Below, in pieces: positions 16,672-25,384 of a stretch of DNA of 64,000 bases. The position numbers and the translations under genes are program-made. The notes beneath the pieces were generated by a model. The model saw only the letters and a list, made by a program, of their open reading frames with translations, searched no databases and was not told the DNA's origin. Each line of letters starts with the position of its first letter. Within the stretch, counting starts at the first letter, position 1. This DNA is from Bacteroidia bacterium (GTDB lineage: Bacteria; Bacteroidota; Bacteroidia; B-17B0; Aurantibacillaceae), in the NCBI GenBank assembly GCA_018000995.1, contig JAGNIU010000005.1, positions 1 through 64,000 on the forward strand, written 5' to 3'.

Positions 16672-18779
16672 CTGGCGGTAGCTGTTAATTCTTTTTTATG
16701 TGACTTTAAATACTCTTCGTTATCGTTCTTCAAATAATTATAAACTTCATCCTGAACACGGATTTTTTTCTCACCCGGTTTTGGCTTTACATATTCATTG
16801 GCAAAAGTGGAATCTAAAATACGAACCTTTGTATTACCCGAAAGCTGAATGTTAATGATGTCTTTTAATTGCTTTCTTATTTCTTTATCATAAATCGGTA
16901 CAGCTACTTCGCTTCGGCTATCTAAGTTTCTGCTCATCCAATCGGCCGATGTAAGGTAAATTTTTTCATCACCATTATTATGAAAAATAAAAACACGGGT
17001 ATGTTCCAAATATTTATCTACAATACTAAAAGCCTGAATATTTTCACTGAACCCTTCAACTCCGGTTACTAACGAACAAGCGCCACGGATAATTAATTTA
17101 ATTTTCACTCCGGCATTCGACGCTTCGTATAATTTCAAAATCATTTCACGATCAACCAAGCTATTCATTTTTAAAATAATCGAAGCATTCTTTCCTGCTT
17201 TAGCATGTTGAATTTCTTTATTGATATGCGCTATAAATATTTTACGCATATAAAAAGGTGCTACAGCTAAATGCTTAAATACTCCAACTTTAAAATTATC
17301 AACGTAAAAATCAAATACTTTACTTACCTCTTCAGTAATGCGTTTATCACAGGTAATTAAACTGAAGTCGGTATAAATGCGTGCTGTTTTTTCGTTAAAA
17401 TTTCCTGTACCTATGTGCGCACATTTTATTTCTTTACCTTTTACTTTTGCGGTTATTAAACATAGTTTAGAATGCACTTTTAATCCGGTTACGCCATAAA
17501 TAACCTGCGCGCCTTCTTCTTGTAGTTTACTGGCCCAATACATATTATTTTCCTCATCAAAACGAGCTTGCAACTCAACTAACACAGTGACTTTCTTTCC
17601 ATTTTTTACTGCATTAACTAAAGCATTTGCAATACGGGATGCATCTGCCATTCGGTACAAAGTAATTTTAATAGAGTCTACAATCGGGTCGATGGAAGCC
17701 TCGCGTAATAAATTGATAATATGATTGAAAGTATGGTATGGATAATGCAATAAAATATCTCTACCCATTGCAGTTTTCAAAATAGTATTACTGTTCGTCA
17801 ATAAATATTTATGCTCTAAAGGTGTAGGATGTTTGTAAACCAATTTCTTCTCACCTAAAGTGGGGAAACCGATAAAATCTTTAAAGTTGTGATAACGTCC
17901 GCCGGGAATGGCATTATCCTTTTTATTCATGTTCAGCTTCTTCATGATAAACGATAACATATCGTTTGGCATAGCGGCGTCATAAACAAAACGAACGGGT
18001 AAACCTTTCTTGCGGTCTTTAACGCCTTTCGATATTTTTTCGAGCATGCTTTTGCTTACATCGTTATCAATATCTAATTCGGCATCGCGGGTTAATTTAA
18101 TATTGTATGCTTCCTGAGCTTTATAACCAAATACTTCAAAAATTTCATCTACACAAGAACGGATAATATCATCCAAAAGAATAACGTACTTTTTCTCATC
18201 TTCAATAGGTAACACCACAAAACGATTCGTTGCTCTTGAAGGAATTTCGATTAAAGCGTATTTTACTTTCTTCTTCTCATCATTCGAAAACAATTTCACA
18301 AACAAATAGCCCGATTTATCTTTCATATAAGGGAAAGAACGGATTTCATCCACCATAATGGGGAATAAAGCCGGCATAATTTCGGTATGGAAATACTCCT
18401 TTACAAATGGAATATGATATTTAGTCAACTGCTTTTCGTTTATAATAAAAATATTATGCTCTGCTAATTCTTTTAATATCTGAACATAAATTTCTTCGAA
18501 ACGATGTTGTTGTTCAATTACCTTACGTTGAAGCTTTGGTAATAATTCTATAGGATCATCACCATAAAGAGTGAACGCCTTTTTTCCAAGTTTGCTTAAA
18601 CGACGAACAGTAGCCACTCGTACACGGTAAAACTCATCGCGGTTATTACTGAAAATACCGAGAAATTTTACACGTTCAATTAAGGGAGTTGTTTCATCAG
18701 CGGCTTCCTGTAAAACACGTTCGTTAAATGAGAGCCAGCTTATTTCGCGGTTTATATAGGGAATACTTTTCTTTTTCAT
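16668..18779 (-). CDS. ppk1: Polyphosphate kinase 1
   Basis: A 703-residue enzyme that makes polyphosphate reversibly from ATP, of usual family length. The N-terminal domain begins YINREISWLSFNERVLQEA. The catalytic phospholipase-D-like domains carry KVHSKLCLI and HIGTGNFNEKTARIYTD, the region of the autophosphorylated histidine, and ADWMSRNLDSRSEVAVPIYD. It is peripheral to the membrane. It lies two bases after sixA and overlaps ppx, so synthesis and breakdown of polyphosphate are transcribed together. Confidence 0.95.
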   Translation of the reverse strand: MKKKSIPYINREISWLSFNERVLQEAADETTPLIERVKFLGIFSNNRDEFYRVRVATVRRLSKLGKKAFTLYGDDPIELLPKLQRKVIEQQHRFEEIYVQILKELAEHNIFIINEKQLTKYHIPFVKEYFHTEIMPALFPIMVDEIRSFPYMKDKSGYLFVKLFSNDEKKKVKYALIEIPSRATNRFVVLPIEDEKKYVILLDDIIRSCVDEIFEVFGYKAQEAYNIKLTRDAELDIDNDVSKSMLEKISKGVKDRKKGLPVRFVYDAAMPNDMLSFIMKKLNMNKKDNAIPGGRYHNFKDFIGFPTLGEKKLVYKHPTPLEHKYLLTNSNTILKTAMGRDILLHYPYHTFNHIINLLREASIDPIVDSIKITLYRMADASRIANALVNAVKNGKKVTVLVELQARFDEENNMYWASKLQEEGAQVIYGVTGLKVHSKLCLITAKVKGKEIKCAHIGTGNFNEKTARIYTDFSLITCDKRITEEVSKVFDFYVDNFKVGVFKHLAVAPFYMRKIFIAHINKEIQHAKAGKNASIILKMNSLVDREMILKLYEASNAGVKIKLIIRGACSLVTGVEGFSENIQAFSIVDKYLEHTRVFIFHNNGDEKIYLTSADWMSRNLDSRSEVAVPIYDKEIRKQLKDIINIQLSGNTKVRILDSTFANEYVKPKPGEKKIRVQDEVYNYLKNDNEEYLKSHKKELTATAR

Positions 18780-18781
18780 TG

Positions 18782-19285
18782 CTATTTCTTGAAGCTTTTC
18801 GGGAACTTACTAAGTAGTAACTTACCTTCTTGTTTGTTCAAAATCTCTTTCCAATCGTTAAACTCAAAACCAATCTTAATAATCCCACAAGTAGGAACAT
18901 TATCAAACATTAAACCATTATTCAATTCGTTAGTCAATTCGGTAAGCATGGGGTTATGACCAAATACCATTAAGCGGTTTACTTTGTTATCGACTTGTGA
19001 AATGCTTTTCAAATAACTCTTTACAAAACTTTCGTAAAGTGTTTCGTCAACCAAAACATCCTTTTCCTTCATCTCAAAAGTGCGCGCAAAAATAAAAGCT
19101 GTGTTTAAAGCCCTGGTGGCGGGACTCGAAATAATTAAATCCGGTAAACCCATCTCTTCTTTAAACCATTTGCTTAAAATATATGCGTCTTCATATCCTC
19201 TTTCTCCCAATGGGCGGTCGATATCCTGAATACTTTCTTTGGTCCAATCTGACTTGGCGTGACGTACTAAAACTAACTCTTTCAT
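18782..19285 (-). CDS. sixA: SixA-like phosphohistidine phosphatase
   Basis: A 167-residue histidine phosphatase superfamily protein with the catalytic LVLVRHAKSDWT at the N-terminus, SSPATRALNTA in the middle and VFGHNPMLTEL containing the second histidine. SixA enzymes remove phosphate from phosphohistidine on HPt or PTS proteins. Here it heads the ppk1-ppx-cdaA operon, two bases before ppk1. PPK1 works through a phosphohistidine intermediate, so that is a conceivable target, but this is inference. It starts at ATG 19285, divergent from the DUF2130 gene. Confidence 0.85.
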   Translation of the reverse strand: MKELVLVRHAKSDWTKESIQDIDRPLGERGYEDAYILSKWFKEEMGLPDLIISSPATRALNTAFIFARTFEMKEKDVLVDETLYESFVKSYLKSISQVDNKVNRLMVFGHNPMLTELTNELNNGLMFDNVPTCGIIKIGFEFNDWKEILNKQEGKLLLSKFPKSFKK

Positions 19286-19365
19286 TCCTTAGCTAAATAT
19301 GTTTATAAATATGCACATTTGTATGCTATAAAAGTTATAAATTTACGAGAAAGCTTGGGTGAATT

Positions 19366-20553
19366 ATGAGCAACAAATCAACAATAAAATGTCCTAACTG
19401 CCAACATGAATTTGAGGCGACTGATGCTTTTAGGGATGAAGTGCAGCGTGACCTGAACAAAAAGGCAAAAGAATGGCAGTTACAGAAGGAAGAAGAGTAT
19501 AAAAAGAAGGAAGATACTTTTAGAAATGAACTTAACGAAGCCCTTGTTAAGCAAAAGTTAAGTATTGAAGAATCTGTAAAAAAATCGATTACCAACGATT
19601 ACGAGAATAAATTAAAGCTCTTAAGTGAAACCAATATTCAAAATGAAGAGAAATTAAAAGCAGCACGCGATAAAGAATTGGAATTTTTAAGAAAAGAACA
19701 GGAATTAAAGACCAAAGAGGCTGAACTTGAGATTAACTTGCAGAAAAAACTGAATGCCGAGCGTGGAAGCTTATTGGAAACCATTACCAAACAGGAAGAA
19801 GAAAAAATCTCACTGAAACTGAAGGAATATCAGAAGCAAATTGAAGACCAGAAAAAATTGATTGATGAAATGCAACGTAAAGCCGAACAAGGTAGTATGC
19901 AATTACAAGGTGAGGTTTTAGAATTGGCTTTAGAAGAATTATTGAGAACTACTTTCCCTTTTGATAAGATAGAAGAAGTTGGAAAAGGTGTAAAAGGAGC
20001 AGATTGTGTTCAGCATGTTCGCAATGCATCCGGACAAATTTGCGGGAAGATTATTTTTGAAAGCAAAAGAACTAAAGCTTTCACTAATGAATGGATTGAG
20101 AAATTAAAAATAGATATGCGCGCCCAAACCGCGGATATCGCAGTTATAGTTACAGAAACGATGCCTAAGGACATGGATCGCTTTGGGATGAAAGACGGGG
20201 TTTGGATTTGTAATTTCTCGGAAATAAAATCTTTAGCGTTTGTACTACGCGATTCTTTAATAAAAATTCAAGCCGTGGCTGTTAGTCAGGATAACAAAGG
20301 CGACAAAATGCAATTATTATACAATTACCTGACAAGTAACGAATTCAAACAACAAATTGAAGCGATTGTTGAAGGCTTTACTGCCTTAAAGGACGGAATA
20401 AGCAAAGAAAAAATCCAAATGGAAAAACTTTGGAAGGAACGCGAAAAGCAATTGGAAAAAGTAATCTTAAACACAACTCATTTCTACGGTTCAGTAAAAG
20501 GAATTGCAGGAAATGCTATTGGGGATATTAAAACTTTAGAGTTGGGGGAGTAA
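19366..20553 (+). CDS. DUF2130 coiled-coil protein with restriction-endonuclease-like core
   Basis: A 395-residue DUF2130 protein. It begins with a zinc-ribbon-like half motif (IKCPNCQHEFEA), followed by long Lys/Glu coiled coil from about 20 to 190. The conserved DUF2130 core follows: GEVLELALEELLRTTFPFDKIEEVGKGVKGADCVQ, then KIIFESKRTKAFTNEWIEKLK and DIAVIVTETMP. The D..ESK pattern resembles the PD-(D/E)xK nuclease fold, which suggests but does not prove nuclease ancestry. It is divergent from sixA and monocistronic or leads the STAS/kinase cassette 48 bases downstream. Biological role unknown. Confidence 0.85.
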   Translation: MSNKSTIKCPNCQHEFEATDAFRDEVQRDLNKKAKEWQLQKEEEYKKKEDTFRNELNEALVKQKLSIEESVKKSITNDYENKLKLLSETNIQNEEKLKAARDKELEFLRKEQELKTKEAELEINLQKKLNAERGSLLETITKQEEEKISLKLKEYQKQIEDQKKLIDEMQRKAEQGSMQLQGEVLELALEELLRTTFPFDKIEEVGKGVKGADCVQHVRNASGQICGKIIFESKRTKAFTNEWIEKLKIDMRAQTADIAVIVTETMPKDMDRFGMKDGVWICNFSEIKSLAFVLRDSLIKIQAVAVSQDNKGDKMQLLYNYLTSNEFKQQIEAIVEGFTALKDGISKEKIQMEKLWKEREKQLEKVILNTTHFYGSVKGIAGNAIGDIKTLELGE

Positions 20554-20601
20554 ACCGGCCCCTTCATTCCATTAAAACTTAATTCTTATATTTACCGCTC
20601 T

Positions 20602-20991
20602 ATGGAAGTCCCGAAAAATGCCATAAATGTTACCGGATACTGGACCTGGATGGGCGAAGACGGCATTGCCCGTACAAAAGTTAAACCCGATATAGATATT
20701 ACGCTAAATCATGCCTTAGAGAATACAGAAGTTGTCACTTCATTTTTTAAGGATAAAAAGTTTCCGATATTAATAGATTCACGCGGCATAAAATCGATGA
20801 GTCGTGAAGCAAGAGAGCATTTTTCTACACGTGGGCGGGATTCAAAAACAAATTCGTTTGGTATAGTAATTAAATCGCCATTAAGTCGAGTGGTAGGTAA
20901 TTTTTTTCTTGGGATAAATAAACCTGCTGTACCTACAAGATTATTCGATAATGAACATGATGCCTTGGAATGGCTTAAAAAGCATTTATAA
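20602..20991 (+). CDS. STAS/SpoIIAA-like protein (DUF7793-like)
   Basis: A 129-residue soluble protein with a SpoIIAA/STAS-like outline: [21 protein letters not shown] at the position of the regulatory loop, then a conserved end [27 protein letters not shown]. The protein at 45909-46325 shares the same ending (FFLSINKPIVPTKGF..KDACAWLNK), so the two are paralogues. The stop codon overlaps the kinase ATG by one base, so the two are translationally coupled. I infer a partner-switch or sensory role for the kinase. A TATATTTA box at 20587-20594 could be its -7 element. Confidence 0.7.
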   Translation: MEVPKNAINVTGYWTWMGEDGIARTKVKPDIDITLNHALENTEVVTSFFKDKKFPILIDSRGIKSMSREAREHFSTRGRDSKTNSFGIVIKSPLSRVVGNFFLGINKPAVPTRLFDNEHDALEWLKKHL

Positions 20992-21794
20992 TGGCAGAGA
21001 AAAAAAATAACACATCGCTTTCGCAAGATTCCCGTGCCAACGAGATATTGGAAGTTATTTTATCCTTTGCCAGAATGGATTTTTCGAGAAAAGTGACTAT
21101 TAGTAAAGAGGATGATGTATTAGATGGTATTGGCTCTGGCGTAAACATGTTAGGCGAAGAATTAAAACACTCTGCCCTATCCTTAAAAGAGAAAGAACAT
21201 TTATTAAAAGAGATCCATCACCGTGTAAAAAACAATCTACAAATTGTCTCCAGTCTATTAAATCTTCAATCCGATAGTATTGTTGATGAAAAATTTCTTG
21301 CTCTTATAAAAGAAAGTCATAATCGTATTAACTCAATGGCTTTAGTTCACGAAATGCTTTATAAATCAACCGATTTAAGCACTATTGAACTGAAAGAGTA
21401 CATCGAATTATTATCGAGTAGCGTAAATATGTCGTATTCATCACCTACCAAAGCAATAAGTTTCGATTATAAAATTGAGACTGGTATTTTTTTAGAGATT
21501 GATATGATGATACCGATTGGCTTAATATTAAATGAAATATTAAGTAATTCGTTTAAATATGCTTTTGAGGAGAAGAAGAAAGGTGTTATCTCGATTACTT
21601 TAAACCGCGAAAAAGAAAAATTGAAGTTGGTAGTAAGCGATAATGGCATTGGCTTAGAAAAAAAGTTTGACATTAAAAAGCAAGGCAGTTTAGGCATGCA
21701 ATTAATACACATGTTAAGCGAACAAATTGAAGCTGACATGAAAGTGTCGTCGAAAGACGGAACCCGTTATGATATTACATTTCCATTAAAATAA
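20991..21794 (+). CDS. Soluble sensor histidine kinase (HisKA_2 type)
   Basis: A 267-residue histidine kinase without membrane segments. Residues 15-70 form a short helical segment ([15 protein letters not shown], then [14 protein letters not shown]) that looks like a cytoplasmic HAMP-like linker. The phosphorylated histidine lies in [20 protein letters not shown]. The ATP domain has N box [14 protein letters not shown] and G boxes [10 protein letters not shown] and [11 protein letters not shown]. It overlaps the STAS-like gene by one base and is followed after one base by an OmpR-type regulator, presumably its partner. Confidence 0.9.
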   Translation: MAEKKNNTSLSQDSRANEILEVILSFARMDFSRKVTISKEDDVLDGIGSGVNMLGEELKHSALSLKEKEHLLKEIHHRVKNNLQIVSSLLNLQSDSIVDEKFLALIKESHNRINSMALVHEMLYKSTDLSTIELKEYIELLSSSVNMSYSSPTKAISFDYKIETGIFLEIDMMIPIGLILNEILSNSFKYAFEEKKKGVISITLNREKEKLKLVVSDNGIGLEKKFDIKKQGSLGMQLIHMLSEQIEADMKVSSKDGTRYDITFPLK

Positions 21795-21795
21795 A

Positions 21796-22485
21796 ATGCA
21801 CAAACCAAGCATATTAATAGTTGAAGATGAAGAAAGTTTAGGGAAAACCCTCTTGCTTAATCTTGAATTAGAAAATTACAATGCTAAACTGGCAAACACC
21901 GGCAGTTCTGCGCTTGAACTTTTTAATCAACTTCATAAAAACTTAAATCTTGTTTTATTGGATGTGATGCTTCCGGAAATAAACGGTTTTGAATTATGTC
22001 AGAAATTTAAAAACATAAATCCGGAAGTGCCTGTTATATTTTTAACAGCCAAAAACCAGACTTCCGAAAAAATATCAGGATTGAAACTAGGAGCTGATGA
22101 TTACATTACTAAACCGTTTGAATTGGAAGAACTATTACTAAGAATTCAAAATGTAATTAAACGTAACGCTAAACCAAATGCTGCTGTTTTTGAATTCGGG
22201 AAATGCTCTATCAATTTTGAGACTTTTGAAATTAAAGATGTTAGTGGAGAAATAAGCACCTTGTCGAAAAGAGAAATTGGTCTATTGAAATTACTAACTG
22301 ATAACGAGAACAAAGTTATTTCGCGCGACCAGATTATTGAAAATCTTTGGAGTGAAAAAGAAAATTCTTCGTCACGCACCATTGATAATTACATTTTAGG
22401 ATTCCGGAAATATTTCGAACTTAATGCTAAAGAACCAAAGCATTTTCATTCGGTAAGAGGAGTTGGTTATAAATTTACAGCCTGA
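21796..22485 (+). CDS. OmpR/PhoB-family response regulator
   Basis: A 229-residue two-domain regulator. The receiver has the acidic pair VEDEES, the phospho-acceptor aspartate in LVLLDVMLPEINGFE, the conserved threonine/alanine pair in VIFLTAKN and lysine in DDYITKPFE. The C-terminal winged helix contains LSKREIGLLKLL and SSRTIDNYILGFRKYF and ends GVGYKF. It is the last kinase-linked gene and probable output of the STAS-like/kinase cassette. HisKA_2 kinases more often pair with other regulator types, so the pairing is inferred from adjacency. Confidence 0.9.
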   Translation: MHKPSILIVEDEESLGKTLLLNLELENYNAKLANTGSSALELFNQLHKNLNLVLLDVMLPEINGFELCQKFKNINPEVPVIFLTAKNQTSEKISGLKLGADDYITKPFELEELLLRIQNVIKRNAKPNAAVFEFGKCSINFETFEIKDVSGEISTLSKREIGLLKLLTDNENKVISRDQIIENLWSEKENSSSRTIDNYILGFRKYFELNAKEPKHFHSVRGVGYKFTA

Positions 22486-22498
22486 AGAGTCAATTATA

Positions 22499-23113
22499 AT
22501 GTTTAAAGAAAAATTAAATAAAAAATTAGCAAATGCCTTAGCGCTTAATGGAATTGAAACGCCAAAAGAGTTACAATTAAAATGCATCGCTAAAATAAAT
22601 GGTGGGTTTGATATTATTGGTATCGGACCTTTGAACTCCGGCAAAACCACTACTATTATCATAAGTGCTATTCAAAAATTACAATACGCCATTGAAACTG
22701 CCCCGAGAGTTTTGATAGTTGTATCTGATAAACAAAAAGCAATGGCGATGCAAGAGCAAGTTATGTTGCTCGCAGAAGGAACTGACCTAAGATCTGTTTG
22801 TGTTTATGAAGAAGGAAAAATAGAAAAACAAGCGGAAGAAGTACAAAAAGGAATCGACATATTAATTGGTACTCCAAAACGAATAATGGAACATTATTTT
22901 TTATGGAATTTGAACTTAAACAAAATTAAACTTTTTGCAATAGACGATACTGAAACTATGCCTAAAATTTCGGCTCAAGGGGAAATCGACCGATTAGCGT
23001 TAAGTTTACCAAAGTGTCAGCATTTGGTTTTTACAACTGAATTAAACGAAAAAGTAGAAAAATTAATAAAGAAATTTATTATCGCACCACAAATTTTTGA
23101 AGTGCTAGAATAG
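22499..23113 (+). CDS. Half DEAD-box helicase: isolated N-terminal RecA-like domain
   Basis: A 204-residue protein matching only domain 1 of DEAD-box RNA helicases. A Q-like region (LALNGIETPKELQLKCI) leads to motif I GPLNSGKTTT, motif Ib-like IDILIGTPKRI, motif II in altered form FAIDDTETM (DDTE in place of DEAD) and a motif III position reading FTTEL in place of SAT. The helicase C domain is missing, and a convergent gene begins four bases later. I chose the ATG at 22499; the frame from 22463 would overlap the regulator gene. It may bind ATP and RNA as a switch but probably cannot unwind. It is co-directional with the two-component genes. Confidence 0.7.
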   Translation: MFKEKLNKKLANALALNGIETPKELQLKCIAKINGGFDIIGIGPLNSGKTTTIIISAIQKLQYAIETAPRVLIVVSDKQKAMAMQEQVMLLAEGTDLRSVCVYEEGKIEKQAEEVQKGIDILIGTPKRIMEHYFLWNLNLNKIKLFAIDDTETMPKISAQGEIDRLALSLPKCQHLVFTTELNEKVEKLIKKFIIAPQIFEVLE

Positions 23114-23117
23114 ATAA

Positions 23118-23816
23118 TTAAGGATTTTTCATAATCCAATCTTGTAAATCCTTTTTATAACTGTCGAAGGTCATTACATCAACTACTTTGTAATAATTTT
23201 TCTTGTCTAAAGTTCTTTTATAAAGAAATTTACCGGCATCTACTTTTTTTGTATCGAAACCAAATTGTTTAACTAATTCGGCTGATTGAGCTGAAGATAA
23301 ATGTTCGTCATTAAACAAAAATTTAAGCTTTGTCATTTTTTTATCGTCAAAACTTTCACTCTTCACTGAATTTAGTTTTGCTTTAAAGTCAGCATCCTTC
23401 ATTTCTGTAATCACAACAACAGTTGGCGTTGCAGGTGCCGTTGGAGTTGGTGCAACAGTTGGAGTCGGATTTGCGGGATTTGGGTTAGCATTAAACTTAA
23501 ATTTACTCTCTAAAGTTAAAGCATAAGCATCGTATTGATCTTTTTCCAGAATATAAATGGTTTCGTAACCCGGTGTACTTGTAATTTGGAAGTTTATCGG
23601 ATTATTGTTTCTGGGAAACCAAAGTTTAACCATGTAATCATTGTCTTCTGCATATTCTAAAACAACCTTACTGCGGTACTCATTAATCCATCTTGCACCA
23701 TTAAAGGAAATTAAAAAGGATTGATTGTCTTTACTGTAAATGGTGATTTTTCCGTAGCTCTGTGCATTCAGCACTATCGACGAAACTAAAGCTAAAATGG
23801 TAAATAGTTTTTTCAT
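23118..23816 (-). CDS. Secreted DUF4476 protein
   Basis: A 232-residue exported protein. A signal peptide (KKLFTILALVSSIVLNAQS) is followed by a beta-rich domain (about 22-120), a Pro/Thr/Ala linker (NPNPANPTPTVAPTPTAPAT) and a C-terminal DUF4476 domain that starts MKDADFKAKL and contains LKFLFNDEHLSSAQSAELVKQFGF. The ATG at 23816 gives the signal peptide directly; the longer frame from 23903 adds 29 improbable residues and overlaps the phosphatase gene. Function unknown; DUF4476 proteins are common in Bacteroidota. Confidence 0.8.
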   Translation of the reverse strand: MKKLFTILALVSSIVLNAQSYGKITIYSKDNQSFLISFNGARWINEYRSKVVLEYAEDNDYMVKLWFPRNNNPINFQITSTPGYETIYILEKDQYDAYALTLESKFKFNANPNPANPTPTVAPTPTAPATPTVVVITEMKDADFKAKLNSVKSESFDDKKMTKLKFLFNDEHLSSAQSAELVKQFGFDTKKVDAGKFLYKRTLDKKNYYKVVDVMTFDSYKKDLQDWIMKNP

Positions 23817-23871
23817 ATGATTTAATAAAGGCAAGCAATGTGCCACGATTTTAAAAAATTTGTTAAATGTA

Positions 23872-25341
23872 TTATAATTTAATTCCAATAACGAGCATAT
23901 CATCTACTTGCTCCAATGTTTTCATCCAATTGTTCATGGTTGTATCTAAATTTTGTTTTTGTTCTGCAACAGATAAACGATGAATACTTAAAAAATGTTC
24001 CTTCAAACGTTTGCTCGAAAACTTCTTTCCCTTCTCTCCTCCAAATTGATCGGTATAACCATCGGTATAAAAATAAAGCATATCCCCTTCTTGGTAAGTA
24101 ATTTTAATTTCTTCAAACACTTTCTCGCCGGTTCGCATACCACCTAAAGAAAACTTACTGCCTTTTAAATCCTGTAATTGTTTGTCGCGGATAAAGGCAA
24201 CCGGACGTTTAGCACCTGTTATAATAAATTCTTTTTTCAATTTGTTTACTTTAACCAGCGATAAATCCATTCCATCCTGAACAGAAATATCGTAATCCTT
24301 TTGCTGTTTCAGAGTGAAATTAATTTGTTTATCCAATTCAATTAAAATCTTTGATGGCTCTGTAATTTTATTATCAATTACAGTTTGATTTAATAAACTA
24401 CTGCCAATTACAGTCATGAAAGCTCCCGGCACACCATGTCCTGTACAATCTGCACAAACTAAAATGTATTCCTCCTTATTAATTTCATGAAACCAGAAAA
24501 AATCACCGCTAACAATATCTTTTGGTTTGTAATAGATAAATGAAAGGGGAATAGTTCTGTAAATAGTTTCTTCGTGCGGTAAAACTGCTGATTGAATACG
24601 TTTTGCGTAATTGATACTATCGGTTACGTCTTTATTTCTTAGTTCAAGCTCAGCTTTTGCTGATTTAATTTGCTCTAAAAACTGTTCTTTACTGGTTTCA
24701 TACAAGTAAACAATCAAACACATAAAAACAACTGCCAAAATATAGTTAAAGAAATAGTAACTGGAATCTAAAGGCGCTGTCATCGCCCTGAAATCACGAA
24801 CGCCGTGAAGGTCGCAGTAGTAAAAAACACTTAAAGTAATTCCAATAATAACAAACCAAAAAATGCCGCTAATTTTATCGGCTACCAAAAACACCCAAGC
24901 TGAAATGATAATACCCCAAATATTATCGGCTGAAAATATACCACCTGTAGTTTCAAAGGTTCCAAAGTTACCTGCCCAACCAAAAAAGGTCATGATATTT
25001 ACCAAAAGAATTCGTTTTCCCCACTTCTTATAAATCCAAAAAAAACTAAAAACAGCAACTAAGCCAATGAGATTAAAAACAAAAAGTTCAGGATGTTCAT
25101 TAATTTCCTTAGGATTAACTAACGCATAGTAAGGGATTGCAGAAAAGCAAAGTAAGAAGAAAAGAAAGGTAGAATAAACAAAAAACTTACCTTTTAGGTA
25201 ATTCTCGGAGCTTTCTTTATCCTTAAAATAAATGAATTTATCAACTAATGCGGACGTTGCCATAAGCAAATAAAGATAAGGGTTTTTCTGAAAATAAAAA
25301 TTATCAAAATATATCCCGTTTTCACCTTTAAAAGTCCACAT
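23872..25341 (-). CDS. Membrane-bound SpoIIE/PP2C-type phosphatase
   Basis: A 489-residue protein with six to seven transmembrane segments (about residues 50-215), a coiled-coil linker and a C-terminal SpoIIE/RsbU phosphatase domain. The linker reads DVTDSINYAKRIQSAVLP. Metal-binding and catalytic elements are VSGDFFWF, CADCTGHGVPGAFM, LVKVNK and FYTDGYTDQFGG. Such enzymes dephosphorylate STAS-domain proteins or act as outputs of signalling chains. The linker is shared with four proteins nearby that lack the phosphatase (27675, 29023, 30652, 40788). The upstream end is divergent from paaZ. Confidence 0.88.
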   Translation of the reverse strand: MWTFKGENGIYFDNFYFQKNPYLYLLMATSALVDKFIYFKDKESSENYLKGKFFVYSTFLFFLLCFSAIPYYALVNPKEINEHPELFVFNLIGLVAVFSFFWIYKKWGKRILLVNIMTFFGWAGNFGTFETTGGIFSADNIWGIIISAWVFLVADKISGIFWFVIIGITLSVFYYCDLHGVRDFRAMTAPLDSSYYFFNYILAVVFMCLIVYLYETSKEQFLEQIKSAKAELELRNKDVTDSINYAKRIQSAVLPHEETIYRTIPLSFIYYKPKDIVSGDFFWFHEINKEEYILVCADCTGHGVPGAFMTVIGSSLLNQTVIDNKITEPSKILIELDKQINFTLKQQKDYDISVQDGMDLSLVKVNKLKKEFIITGAKRPVAFIRDKQLQDLKGSKFSLGGMRTGEKVFEEIKITYQEGDMLYFYTDGYTDQFGGEKGKKFSSKRLKEHFLSIHRLSVAEQKQNLDTTMNNWMKTLEQVDDMLVIGIKL

Positions 25342-25384
25342 TTTGCTATATTTATAACCCTTACAACACTATACAAAAAGTACT

